A DNA stretch of 64,000 nucleotides from Spirochaeta cellobiosiphila DSM 17781 (GTDB lineage: Bacteria > Spirochaetota > Spirochaetia > DSM-17781). Below are positions 20,063 to 30,200 of this stretch, piece by piece; the stretch's first letter is position 1, and every line of letters begins with the position of its first letter. The notes below the pieces were generated by a model, which was not told where the DNA came from, did not search any database, and saw nothing but the letters and a program-made list of their open reading frames with translations. Made by a program: the position numbers and the translations under genes. Location: positions 186,001 through 250,000 of the forward strand of contig NZ_AUFW01000007.1 of NCBI RefSeq assembly GCF_000426705.1, in the 5' to 3' direction.

Positions 20063-22564
20063 ATGAGTAAATACGCCTTTAATGAAATAGAGCCGAAGTG
20101 GCAGAAATACTGGGAAGAAAATAAGATATTCAAAGTGGAAGAAGATCCCAGTATTCCAAAAGAAAAAAGATTATATATTCTGGATATGTTCCCTTATCCT
20201 TCCGCTGCGGGCCTCCATGTAGGACATCCAGAAGGATACACGGCAACAGATATTTGGGGTCGCTATAAACTCATGAATGGCTTCAATGTTCTTCATCCTA
20301 TGGGTTTCGACTCTTTTGGTTTGCCAGCAGAGAATTATGCCATAAAGACAGGAACACCTCCAAAGGTTACTACTGAGCAAAACATTGAACACTTTATTAA
20401 ACAAATCAAATCTTTGGGTTTTGGATATGACTGGGATAGAGAAATCCGAACTCATGATGAAGACTATTATCATTGGACTCAATGGATTTTCCTTCAACTG
20501 TTCAAGAAAGGATTAGCTTATGAATCCCAAATGCCTATTAATTGGTGTCCCAGTTGTCAAACAGGTTTAGCGAATGAAGAAGTCATAAATGGTAAATGTG
20601 AACGATGTTCAACTCAAGTCGAACGACGAAATATAAGACAGTGGGTTCTAAAAATAACAGCCTATGCTGATAGGTTACTTGAAGACCTTGATAATTTGGA
20701 CTGGCCAGAATCTGTAAAAGCTATGCAAAGGAACTGGATCGGTCGATCAGAAGGAGCTAATGTTACCTTTGAAGTTGCAGACTGTGATTTTAATTTAGAA
20801 GTCTATACAACAAGACCGGATACACTTTTTGGAGCTACCTATATGGTAGTGGCTCCAGAACATCCACTTATAGACAAAATGACCAGCCCTGAACAAAAAT
20901 CGGCTGTAAATGAGTATATAAAACAAGCGGCTCTTAAGTCGGATTTGGAACGAACAGACTTGGCAAAGAGCAAAACAGGTGTGTTCTCGGGAGCTTATGG
21001 AATTAATCCAGTCAATGGGAAAAAGATTCCTATCTGGGTTGCTGATTATGTTCTTATATCTTACGGATCTGGAGCTATCATGGCTGTACCCGCACATGAT
21101 ACACGTGACTGGGAGTTTGCCAAACAGTTCGACCTACCTATTGTCGAAGTATTGAAAGGTGGTGATGTTCAGCAAAAAGCCTACACAGAAGATGGAGTAC
21201 ATGTTAATTCAGACTTTCTTGATGGCTTAGGAAAAAAAGAAGCCATAACCAAGATGATCGAATGGTTAGAAGCTAATAAATGCGGAACAAAAGCTGTAAA
21301 CTACAAATTAAGAGACTGGATTTTCTCAAGACAAAGATATTGGGGAGAACCAATCCCCGTATTACATACAGCAGATGGTATCGTTCCTGTAGATGATAGT
21401 GAATTACCCATCACCCTTCCTAACGTTGATAGTTATGAACCTTCAGGAACAGGAGAGTCACCTCTTGTCAATATATCAGAATGGGTAGACGTAACTTATA
21501 AAGGGAAAGCGGCCAAAAGAGAAACCAATACAATGCCCCAGTGGGCTGGTTCTTGCTGGTACTATTTGCGTTACTTAGATCCCAAGAACAAGGATCGTTT
21601 TGTTGATCCTGAAAAAGAAAAATACTGGATGCCTGTTGATCTCTATGTTGGAGGAGCCGAACATGCTGTATTACATCTCCTCTACGCACGTTTCTGGCAC
21701 AAAGTATTATTTGATTTAGGTCTGGTAACAACTAAGGAGCCTTTTCAAAAGCTCGTCAATCAGGGAATGATAACGTCCTTTGCCTACCAACGAAAAGAAG
21801 GAAGCCTCGTTCCTATTGATGAAGTAGAGTCTCCTGAAACAGATAAATACATAGAGATAGCAACAGGGGAAGAGGTTCAGCAAGTTGTTGCTAAAATGTC
21901 CAAATCTCTTAAGAATGTAATCAATCCTGATGACATTATCAGTGAATTTGGTGCTGATACAATGCGTCTCTATGAGATGTTCATGGGCCCCCTAACAGTC
22001 TCAAAACCCTGGTCTACCCAAGGAGTCGTAGGTGTTCACCGCTTCCTTAACAGAGTTTGGAGGGCTTCCGATTGGGAAAGTACCACAAAGGAAGCGCCAA
22101 AACATTTGATTAAAAGCCTTCATAAGACTATTAAGAAAGTTAGCAGTGATACTGAAAATCTGGAATTTAACACCGCTATCAGTCAAATGATGATATTTGT
22201 AAATGATCTTTATAAAGAAGAAAAGCTTTATACAGAACTTTGGAGTCAATTCCTTTTGTTGCTTAGTCCTTATGCCCCTCACTTAGCAGAAGAGTTATGG
22301 CATAAACTAGGAAAAACAACCTCTATAGCCAAAGAACAATGGCCTAGCTACGAAGAAGACTTAACCAAAGAAGATACTATTACTTTAGTATTACAGATAA
22401 ATGGTAAAGTTAGAGCCAAAATCGATACAGAAGCGGATATTGACAAAGAACAGATGCTAAACATTGCTAAATCAAATGATCGAATAAAAGAATTCCTGGA
22501 AGGTAAGACTATTGTCAAAGAAATAGTAGTACCAGGCAAATTAGTCAATCTAGTGATCAAATAA
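20063..22564 (+). CDS. leuS: Leucyl-tRNA synthetase
   Basis: Charges tRNA-Leu with leucine in the cytoplasm. From the ATG at 20063 the protein has 833 residues, the family length, and begins [19 protein letters not shown] as usual. Landmarks in order are LHVGHPEGY (HIGH motif), two CxxC pairs in CPSCQTG and CERCSTQ (zinc module), the CP1 editing domain with [12 protein letters not shown] and [39 protein letters not shown], the KMSKS loop ([11 protein letters not shown]) and the C-terminal [13 protein letters not shown]. An upstream in-frame extension (to 19907) is rejected because it overlaps the divergent peptidase gene and its promoter. Its last 15 bp overlap the 3' end of the opposite lipoprotein gene. 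Confidence 0.97.
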   Translation: MSKYAFNEIEPKWQKYWEENKIFKVEEDPSIPKEKRLYILDMFPYPSAAGLHVGHPEGYTATDIWGRYKLMNGFNVLHPMGFDSFGLPAENYAIKTGTPPKVTTEQNIEHFIKQIKSLGFGYDWDREIRTHDEDYYHWTQWIFLQLFKKGLAYESQMPINWCPSCQTGLANEEVINGKCERCSTQVERRNIRQWVLKITAYADRLLEDLDNLDWPESVKAMQRNWIGRSEGANVTFEVADCDFNLEVYTTRPDTLFGATYMVVAPEHPLIDKMTSPEQKSAVNEYIKQAALKSDLERTDLAKSKTGVFSGAYGINPVNGKKIPIWVADYVLISYGSGAIMAVPAHDTRDWEFAKQFDLPIVEVLKGGDVQQKAYTEDGVHVNSDFLDGLGKKEAITKMIEWLEANKCGTKAVNYKLRDWIFSRQRYWGEPIPVLHTADGIVPVDDSELPITLPNVDSYEPSGTGESPLVNISEWVDVTYKGKAAKRETNTMPQWAGSCWYYLRYLDPKNKDRFVDPEKEKYWMPVDLYVGGAEHAVLHLLYARFWHKVLFDLGLVTTKEPFQKLVNQGMITSFAYQRKEGSLVPIDEVESPETDKYIEIATGEEVQQVVAKMSKSLKNVINPDDIISEFGADTMRLYEMFMGPLTVSKPWSTQGVVGVHRFLNRVWRASDWESTTKEAPKHLIKSLHKTIKKVSSDTENLEFNTAISQMMIFVNDLYKEEKLYTELWSQFLLLLSPYAPHLAEELWHKLGKTTSIAKEQWPSYEEDLTKEDTITLVLQINGKVRAKIDTEADIDKEQMLNIAKSNDRIKEFLEGKTIVKEIVVPGKLVNLVIK

Positions 22565-23272
22565 TATATGCCCCTGGCTATCTAGCCAGAGGGCTTTTTT
22601 AATACCTACTTCATTCCAATATAATGTCTGTCCTATAATCAAAATCACATGATCACCTGGAACTTTAAGCCCTTGCCAGGGGTTACAGAAGTAAAATTGT
22701 TTATCACAACCTCTAGGAAGGACAACTTCCTTGTTTTCCAGACGTTTAAAAGCAAAATAGTTCATCTCTCCCTGCAATAACTTATTGATTAGATGATAGC
22801 TATTGAGTAAGTACAGATTCCCTTTTGTTACATCACAGGCTCTTTGGGCAAAACGTTCCCAATTGATATCTTGAACATTATAACCAGCTTCAATCCATTT
22901 AAGCATATAGTTCGTTATACAGCCCTGATCTTCGTCTAGCTCATAATAACCCTTTTTATCCCCCCAATATCCCATAGAAGCCAGGCTATCATTGTCAAAA
23001 CTATAATAATCAACCTGAACAAGAACCAGTTCATCTGATAGGAATAGAGACTCTGTGTTACCAGGATAAGTTATCTTCTCTTGAATTTGATTGCCTTCGT
23101 TCAACCAATACATATAACAATGATCAATTTTTGGAATAGCATATTGTCTGACAGGAATGGAGACATCCATAGCAGGAGATGAATCCAAAAAAGAACAGGA
23201 AGAAGATATTAATAAACATATGAAGATTATTGGCATATAATTAATACATAATCTTAAAACAATGTGATTCAT
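22550..23272 (-). CDS. Predicted lipoprotein of unknown function
   Basis: A 240-residue protein with an N-terminal hydrophobic segment and a lipobox-like LISSSC, so it should be lipid-anchored after cleavage before the Cys near residue 26. The mature part is rich in Tyr, Trp and acidic residues ([27 protein letters not shown]) and has five further Cys. I recognise no family. No clear Shine-Dalgarno precedes the ATG; the gap of 72 bp to the divergent next gene holds both promoters. Its 3' end overlaps leuS by 15 bp tail to tail and contains the leuS terminator. Confidence 0.7.
   Translation of the reverse strand: MNHIVLRLCINYMPIIFICLLISSSCSFLDSSPAMDVSIPVRQYAIPKIDHCYMYWLNEGNQIQEKITYPGNTESLFLSDELVLVQVDYYSFDNDSLASMGYWGDKKGYYELDEDQGCITNYMLKWIEAGYNVQDINWERFAQRACDVTKGNLYLLNSYHLINKLLQGEMNYFAFKRLENKEVVLPRGCDKQFYFCNPWQGLKVPGDHVILIIGQTLYWNEVGIKKALWLDSQGHILFDH
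22570..22600 (+). terminator. leuS terminator, inside the opposite lipoprotein gene
   Basis: GCCCCTGGCTA and TAGCCAGAGGGC pair with a 2-nt loop and are followed by six T. The hairpin lies within the last codons of the lipoprotein gene on the other strand, encoding part of its ALWLDSQGH tail. Confidence 0.85.
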
Positions 23273-23305
23273 AAAAATTAATTGACTTGATTAAATAAGC
23301 CGTTA

Positions 23306-23334
23306 TTGTAAGAATCGGAGGAATATTCGATAAT
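23306..23334 (+). promoter_or_regulatory. Possible promoter with very short leader for the 475-residue protein gene
   Basis: TTGTAA (23306-23311), 17 bp, GATAAT (23329-23334), then 10 bases to the ATG at 23345. The expected leader is about 3 nt. A GGAGG lies inside the spacer, too far upstream (22 nt) to serve this ATG. Confidence 0.35.
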
Positions 23335-23344
23335 AGAAAATGCT

Positions 23345-24772
23345 ATGGAAAATACTACTAATGACTTTCAAGAGATATTAACCAAAAACCTTATTGCTAA
23401 GGGAAAAGAAATTGACTCAGAAGTAATGCCTCAGTTGAAACAGGAATTTCATAAATTCAAGGCGTCCTTCTCCTCTATATATCAAACATTGCTAAAGAAA
23501 GGACTCATCAATGAAGACCCTTATCAGTATGACCTTAAGATATCTGAAGTCACAGCACCAAGCAGAGATCCTTTCATGGAAAATGAAAGGGCTGAACAAA
23601 TGTCCATTCGACTAGCTAATTATGATTCTCAATTAGATTTCCTCTTAAACTATTACCAATTCAGTGCGGAATTTCTGAACCTAAGCCGCTTAAAGAAACT
23701 TATAAATTTTATCAAATATATACAATGGGATAAGTTATCAACAACAGCTTCAGATACGATAACACGCTCATTTGATGAACTTACATCACGTTTGAAAGGT
23801 GGTACCGATAATATTGTCACAGGAGTCATAGCCGACAACCAAAACATGGCAAAAAGTTCCTATGGGAAAATACTTAACTATCTAAAAGTTCAAACTGTTT
23901 ATGCAAAAGAGGCCTATAAACTTGAGATTCGCGTCAAAGTCATTCCTGAAGCTAAGATTACTGAACACCTGGCTCAAACAAATAAAAAGGAAGCCATAAG
24001 GCAAATAAAGCGTGTTTTTGCCCAAAACATGAAAGGTAGTAATTTTTTTCCTGAATTGGTAACTGAACTTCTTGAAGAAGATTACTCCATGGATAAAGCA
24101 AAATTACAAAACTCTTTATTACAAAGACTCAGTGTAAAAGAAAAAAAAGTAGAAAAGAAAGATAATTCAGCAGAGATGAAGGGGTATCTATTCGATGGAA
24201 TGAATGCTCTGGCTTCAACAAATGTTCCACTAGAACAGGCTATTAAAAAATTAAACGATAATAGCCAACTCCTTGAATCACGTAAGCAGAGTTTTTCCAT
24301 AAAATTTCGTAAATGGGTACGTAAAATGCTCGGCTTGGATAAAGAAGGAATCTTTTATGAAGCAGAAGAGGTAGATCCTTTTACTGGTGCTACCCGAACC
24401 AAGATGGTGAATTTCACAGAGTTCTCTGCAAAAGCAATGAATAAAGCCCGGTCCTTAGCATCAATACGTGCCAAACTTATTGGACAGAAAAATAAAGGAA
24501 TATCATATACAGAAGAGCAAATGCTTAGTTTTATTAGTACTAATCAAGATGATTTGACTGCTTTTTCCAGAACGATGAATGGATTAGATATATTCTTCAA
24601 AACAGAAGCATCAAGAGGAGAGAGAAACAGAATCCGGGGAATTAAAAACGAATTAGGCGTTATTAAAACTCAACTAGGTAAAGCCAATCAACTCCGCCAT
24701 GAATACACAGCAGTCAAAGAAGAAATGGAACAGCTTGAGAAGCTTGGTATTGATACCAGTACAATCCAATAG
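23345..24772 (+). CDS. Unrecognised 475-residue, helix-rich cytosolic protein
   Basis: No family is recognised. There is no signal peptide or membrane segment. The protein is highly charged and appears mostly helical: near the start EILTKNLIAKGKEIDSE, repeated Lys/Glu-rich stretches about residues 255-275 (KEKKVEKKDNSAEM), and a C-terminal coiled-coil-like run ending VKEEMEQLEKLGIDTST. A basic segment SIKFRKWVRKMLGLDKEG lies near residue 320. The gene is isolated between the divergent lipoprotein and the convergent pheA fusion, whose stop codon is 4 bp away. Its length and normal codon use argue that it is a real gene; spirochaete-specific conservation is a guess. Confidence 0.6.
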   Translation: MENTTNDFQEILTKNLIAKGKEIDSEVMPQLKQEFHKFKASFSSIYQTLLKKGLINEDPYQYDLKISEVTAPSRDPFMENERAEQMSIRLANYDSQLDFLLNYYQFSAEFLNLSRLKKLINFIKYIQWDKLSTTASDTITRSFDELTSRLKGGTDNIVTGVIADNQNMAKSSYGKILNYLKVQTVYAKEAYKLEIRVKVIPEAKITEHLAQTNKKEAIRQIKRVFAQNMKGSNFFPELVTELLEEDYSMDKAKLQNSLLQRLSVKEKKVEKKDNSAEMKGYLFDGMNALASTNVPLEQAIKKLNDNSQLLESRKQSFSIKFRKWVRKMLGLDKEGIFYEAEEVDPFTGATRTKMVNFTEFSAKAMNKARSLASIRAKLIGQKNKGISYTEEQMLSFISTNQDDLTAFSRTMNGLDIFFKTEASRGERNRIRGIKNELGVIKTQLGKANQLRHEYTAVKEEMEQLEKLGIDTSTIQ

Positions 24773-24776
24773 AGTT

Positions 24777-26489
24777 TTACCTACTATATTCACCTAAAAT
24801 ACGGAAAGTTAAAGCTACTTCCCTTAATTGAGTAATGGCTCTTTGGTATTTAGCTTTATCCTCAGGTAGATCAACATCTGTATAAAACATGTAAGTCCAG
24901 GGCTTACCATTAATAGGCCGCGACTCTAGCTTATGCATATTTACATCATTGTCTTGCAAAATAGCTAAACTACGAACTAGGGAACCTGGTGTATTTTGAG
25001 TAGAAAAGACAAAAGTAGCAGCATTGGCATTCACTATATCTGGTTCAGATCGTCCAGCTACAATATAAAACCGCGTGTAGTTCATCGGATTAGTTTCAAC
25101 ACCCGATTGAAGGATCTTCATTTGATAGACTTCTGCTGCCTTTACACTGGCAATGCCTGCCAGTGTCACATCACCCGTTTGAGCTATCTGCTTCACAGAA
25201 CCAGCAGTATCATAATAGGGAATCTTTTCCCATTCAGGATGACTATCAAGGAATTCCTTACATTGGGCTAAGCCCTGGGGATGACTGTACACCTTTTTAA
25301 TACTCTTCCAGTCAGCCAAAGGATGGCAGATAAGATTGTGCTGAATCCTAATCTGTTGCTCACCAATGATTTTGATATCAGGGTATTGTAATAATAAATC
25401 ATAGTTTTCATGTATGGAACCTCCTAGAGTGTTCTCCACTGGTAGAACACCATAGACGATTTCCCCTTTTAAAACGGCTTCAAAGACTTCCCTAAAACTA
25501 CTATATGCTATAGGTTCAGCTTTATTCTCATCAAAGTAAGTAAAAAGAGCCTTTTCAGAATAAGCCCCCCGTTCTCCTTGAAAGCCTATAGGCAGCTTCT
25601 CAGTAAACTCCTGGATAGTCTTATGAGATGAATTGATTTTTAAAGGCAACCTACTTAACTCCATATCCATCATGGCAGCTAGACCTATTATATTCATCAT
25701 TAACTCTTCAAATTGAAAAAGGTTTAAGCTATCCTTATTCTCATGAACTTCTAATATAATTCCATTTACACCCGTAAGAACTGAAGACAGAATTAGAGGT
25801 ATTACTTTCTCTTTAGACAAGGGCATAGAACTACAGTCTACAAAAAGAGGAAGATGACTAAGTTCTTTTATTTTAATGATACTTAGAGAATCCGATAATT
25901 CTGTGAGCAAATCCATAAACAAAATGATGTTTACATTATTATTATCCAGAAGTAAATGACTGGCCCACAACCAATCACTGATATTATTGAAAATAGAGCG
26001 GGGCAATAAAATAAGTCCAGATCTGCTTACAGGCCACTTATCCGGAAGGTAATTAAGCTGTATTGGTACATATTCTGGTATATTATCCAACTCTTCTTGA
26101 GAATTTATAACAACAATATAAGGAATTGATGATTGAGGAGCATCAAAGCTGTTGGCTATTCTAACAAAAGAAGCTCCATTGACTATCACACTTTGGAATA
26201 GATCAGGAGAAGGCTGATCTATTCCAATCGTTAATCGATTATCTCCGATCTGTAATGAACCAAGTGAAACTGTTGTATTATCCTTCTTAAAATGACGAAG
26301 GGATTTGGGGATAACAACTGAGGCAATAACATCTTTATCTGCACATAATCCAGATAAATCACCATCTATGGATACTATAGTATAAGCCCCAAAATTATGT
26401 TCCTCATAAGTACAGTCTTTTGAAGCAATACTATCATAGAATTTTTTACTTTGCTCTGAACTTATATTGTGTTTTAATGCAACGATCAT
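24777..26489 (-). CDS. pheA: Prephenate dehydratase fused to a degenerate DAHP-synthase-like domain
   Basis: A 570-residue protein. Residues about 301-570 are prephenate dehydratase, turning prephenate into phenylpyruvate for phenylalanine synthesis: GFQGERGAYSE, PVENTLGGSIHENYDLL, the catalytic-site NYTRFYIV, then an ACT domain (TPGSLVRSLAIL, and KLESRPINGKPW for Phe binding). Residues 1-285 follow the Thermotoga-type DAHP synthase: ferredoxin-like start MIVALKHNIS, then LGSLQIGDNRLTIGI, SHLPLFVDCS and GVNGIILEVHENKDSLN. By eye the metal-binding Cys of GPCS is replaced (IDQP, 90-93), the His of DPSH is Ser221 and the last Asp is Asn256; only Glu247 remains. The front half is therefore probably not catalytic. 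No chorismate mutase domain is seen. Its own promoter overlaps the end of the preceding gene. Confidence 0.85.
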   Translation of the reverse strand: MIVALKHNISSEQSKKFYDSIASKDCTYEEHNFGAYTIVSIDGDLSGLCADKDVIASVVIPKSLRHFKKDNTTVSLGSLQIGDNRLTIGIDQPSPDLFQSVIVNGASFVRIANSFDAPQSSIPYIVVINSQEELDNIPEYVPIQLNYLPDKWPVSRSGLILLPRSIFNNISDWLWASHLLLDNNNVNIILFMDLLTELSDSLSIIKIKELSHLPLFVDCSSMPLSKEKVIPLILSSVLTGVNGIILEVHENKDSLNLFQFEELMMNIIGLAAMMDMELSRLPLKINSSHKTIQEFTEKLPIGFQGERGAYSEKALFTYFDENKAEPIAYSSFREVFEAVLKGEIVYGVLPVENTLGGSIHENYDLLLQYPDIKIIGEQQIRIQHNLICHPLADWKSIKKVYSHPQGLAQCKEFLDSHPEWEKIPYYDTAGSVKQIAQTGDVTLAGIASVKAAEVYQMKILQSGVETNPMNYTRFYIVAGRSEPDIVNANAATFVFSTQNTPGSLVRSLAILQDNDVNMHKLESRPINGKPWTYMFYTDVDLPEDKAKYQRAITQLREVALTFRILGEYSR

Positions 26490-26494
26490 ACCCC

Positions 26495-26523
26495 AAACTA
26501 GTTCAGGGTATTTTTTCTGTCAA
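26495..26523 (-). promoter_or_regulatory. Predicted leaderless promoter of the pheA fusion
   Basis: A perfect TTGACA (26523-26518), 17 bp, TAGTTT (26500-26495), then GGGGT and the ATG at 26489. The -10 box contains the TAG stop codon of the upstream lytic transglycosylase gene. The GGGG is too close to the ATG to be a normal ribosome binding site. Confidence 0.5.
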
Positions 26524-27190
26524 GAAGAAGCTTAACCTTTTTGTGTGCCTTTGTTTGGTAGGCGGCTTTGGAAGGAGTTTTTATTAAAGCAACTTTAAAA
26601 GAATCTTCCAAAGTTGATTTATACTCAAGTATCTTATCAATATAGTTAAGTGTCATCTTTGGAGTTCCCCCTTGAGCGACTCTAGAAGCACCTGCATTAT
26701 ACATAGCAAGAGCCACAACCTCATTACCACCTTTATCAAGACAACCTTTTAAGTAGGATACACCAGTCTTGATATTTAATTCTGGATTAAAGAAATCTGC
26801 TTCAACCATATGGGGAAAGCTTCTGTTATTAAGTTGAAACAATCCTCTATCAATACTTGTAGGATTCTGATTAATTGCCTGAATATTGAAATCACTTTCT
26901 GCCCAGACTAAGGCGAATACCAATGAAGGAGATACCCCTTGCTTTATAGATTCATCTAAAATCATTTTTGTTAAACTTGGATTTCGTGTATATCCATTAA
27001 AAAACTTCTTTACAAGTTCCTTAGTAATAGGGTTATTATAATAATCTTCAAAGCTTCCCTTACTTGGCCAATGGTAGGATTCGTTTATATCTGGAACACT
27101 GACTACATTAGCTTCTTCTACAATGTGTTTATCACATCCGGCGATAATGATCGTAAAACATAAAAACAACAATGCACGCTGTACTGACAT
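26498..27190 (-). CDS. Lytic transglycosylase (SLT family) lipoprotein
   Basis: A 230-residue murein-cleaving enzyme. The N-terminus has a hydrophobic segment and lipobox IIAGC, so the mature protein starts at Cys19 and is membrane-anchored on the periplasmic side. The SLT domain spans about residues 85-190: VFALVWAESDFN with the catalytic Glu, DRGLFQLN, LNIKTGVSYLKGCL and ALAMYNAGASRV. It cleaves the MurNAc-GlcNAc bond to leave anhydro-MurNAc ends. GGAG lies 10 nt before the ATG. The basic tail (AHKKVKLLLDRK) has no known role. It is followed by the pheA fusion, which has its own promoter. Confidence 0.9.
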   Translation of the reverse strand: MSVQRALLFLCFTIIIAGCDKHIVEEANVVSVPDINESYHWPSKGSFEDYYNNPITKELVKKFFNGYTRNPSLTKMILDESIKQGVSPSLVFALVWAESDFNIQAINQNPTSIDRGLFQLNNRSFPHMVEADFFNPELNIKTGVSYLKGCLDKGGNEVVALAMYNAGASRVAQGGTPKMTLNYIDKILEYKSTLEDSFKVALIKTPSKAAYQTKAHKKVKLLLDRKNTLN

Positions 27191-27264
27191 TATTTACCGA
27201 CTCCATTTATCTTATATTTGCTTGGATTCTAGCTATCGAGAAGGAAAAATCAAGAACCAAACCA

Positions 27265-30200
27265 CTAATCTTGCAACATTTCTTCTAATTTTTGCAGAAT
27301 TTCTTCCGATTTGAAGGGTTTGTGGAGGAGACACAGCTCTTCACTAGCTATTCCATGCTTCTGAATATAATCATCAGCATAGCCAGAGATAAAGAGAGTT
27401 TTTATAAATTTGAAACGACTTTTTAATCTTTTAGCCAATTCTGGACCGCTCATTCCAGCCATAATAACATCGGTAATCAAGAACGGGGCTTTCGTATATG
27501 TCTGAGCATATTCCAAAGCCTGATTACCATTACATGCTTCCTTAACATCATATCCAGCCTGTCTGAGAACCCTTGAAGCAAACTCTCGTACAGGGGCTTC
27601 ATCTTCAACTAGTAAAATAGGGCATTCCCTATTATTGCTCACAAGACGAGAAGAAGATAACTTTTCCTTATCATCCTTGGATCCCTGTTGAATTGGCTTA
27701 AAATATATCTCAAAGCTTGTACCATATCCAGGTTTTGTCAAAATTTTTATATCTGCTTTCATTTGTTCAATGATCCCGTACACAGTGGCCATTCCTAAAC
27801 CTGTGCCCTGCCCATGACCTTTGGTAGTGTAAAAAGGTTCAAAGATATGAGCTTTAACCTCTTCCTCCATACCTTCCCCATCATCCTTTACTGTCAGTAA
27901 GAGATATTCACCAGGCAATAAAGCTCCACGGATTAGATATAAAGTTTCTTTTAACTGAACATTGCTAGTCTTAACGGTAAGATGACCACCACCGCCTAAA
28001 GCGTCCTTTGCATTGAGAACAAGATTCATCAATACTTGCTCCACTTGACTCTTATCACCTTTTATATAATCAGACTGGGCTTCCAAGTAAAAGTTCAAGA
28101 GAATATGCTCACCTAAAAATCTTTCGAAGAGAGTCTCCATTCCCCGAATGATTTTATTGAGACTTAAAGAGGATAGACTTACTGTCTTTTTTCTAGAAAA
28201 AGAAAGTAACTGATTGGTTAAAGAAGCCGCTTTGATTCCTGCTTCTCTGATTTCAGATATATCTGAATAATAAGGAGATTTTTCTTCTAACTCTGCTAGA
28301 ATTAATTCAGAATACCCATTTATTACAGTTAGCAAATTATTAAAATCATGGGCAATCCCTCCAGCCAAACGCCCTAAACCTTCTAGTTTTTGGTTTTGAA
28401 TCATTTGCCGTTCCAAGGATTTTCTAGGAGTATTATCAAAGACATATCCCCTAATGCTCTGCAAACATCCGTTCTCATCAAATGTCCCGATAATATTTGC
28501 TATAATATCAACAACTTTTCCATCTGGTCTAACCAATTGTGTTTCAAGGTATTCAAAACTCTTGGTTCTAAAAAATTGCTTTGCTAAACGCTTAAAGTCT
28601 TCATATAGGGGGAAATAATTCAACATACTACTCCCTATAGCCTGATTTGTATTCTTGTACCCAAAGATCCTGGCAAAAGCCACATTGCAATCAAGAACTC
28701 TCAATTTGTTGTTAACAATAAAATCACCAGTAAGATCATTTTCAAAGAAGTCTCTGTATCTTTTCTCACTTCTACGAAGCTTATCAAGTAAAAGTTCTTT
28801 GGTAGCAATTTGAATCTTCATCTTTTTATTTAGCTCTTGTAGGGCTTTAGTACGAACATTTACTGTGGCTTCCAGCTTCTCTGATTGTTTTCGTATTTCA
28901 CTTAATAGATAGGAGCTTTGTAATGCCACAGAGATAACAGAACGAATAGATTCAATTATAATAAAACAGGGTTTAACCAGTTCTAATACCAGTATTCCAA
29001 AAGATTCTTCAGCTCCAAATAATGGCAAAAACAAGGTAAAGGCTTCACTATCATGGGAATAATACTGTTCCCATAGCTTTTTTGCGGTATAAGCTTGGCC
29101 TTTGGGCCATTTAATCTTGTATTCTCCTCCAGGGTCTAATCGTAGGATCTCTCGCAAAGTCCAGTTCTTATCTGAATCCCAAAAAGATACACTTAAAGAG
29201 TGCACTCCAAACTTCTGGACTTCCTGAGCCATGGTATCCAAGAAATTCGTCATTGAATATTGGCTAGCAGACACACTTAACTTTTGATTGAGTTCATAAA
29301 AAGAAAGCTGTTCTTGATATTCTCGCAGACTATATTGATTAATGATAAAATGACCCAATACTCTTAAACGATCACGTAAGGCTTCTGTAGGAATATCTAA
29401 GAAAGTTGATAAATACTGATCAAAATGGCCAATGTACTCAATAATACGAGGCCATAAACTCAAATCCAGAATATGAAAGTAAGCCGACTTTATTAAGACT
29501 TGCAGACTATTAAAATTAACTTCCTTACTTTTTAAAGACTCCATAAGAGGTATAAGAAATTTGTCTATCCATAATTCTTTGGAAGGAAAAGAGGGTAATA
29601 AAAAGGGAGGCTTAAAATGTCCAATTAAGCAATCTGCCAACTCATCAAGAGAATGAATAGAAATATCATTCGTATTTTCTAAGAAGTAGTTGCCCGTTGA
29701 TTCACGCCATTCAATACTCCAAGGATAGCTTACATATTCTGTACAATAATCGGGGTATAAGATCTTTAAGACCGCTTCCATACCAGCATAATACCCACCC
29801 CGCTCTACGGTTGTAATATTTGGTATGGCAGACATAGTTTCTGGTATATTATCAAAACCGGTAATCCAGATATCATCTGGAATTTTATATCCACGATGAA
29901 CCAATTCTGCAGAAGCACCTAAAGCTAATTCGTCATTTATACAAAAGACAATATCAAAGTCGATATTCTTTTCAATCGCTTCTTTTACACCTTGCCCCCC
30001 ATCATAACTAGTGTGATTATTAAGAAAGATCTCACGATTACTGTCTATGGGAATACCTAATTGTTCTAAGGCAATATGAAAGCCTCGTAAACGATCTTTA
30101 ACAAAATCATGTTTAAGAGGTCCTGAAATAAATAGATATTTCCTATCTTTATTGGACTTTAGCACAAGATAGACGAGTTCTTTATAGGTACGAACATTGT

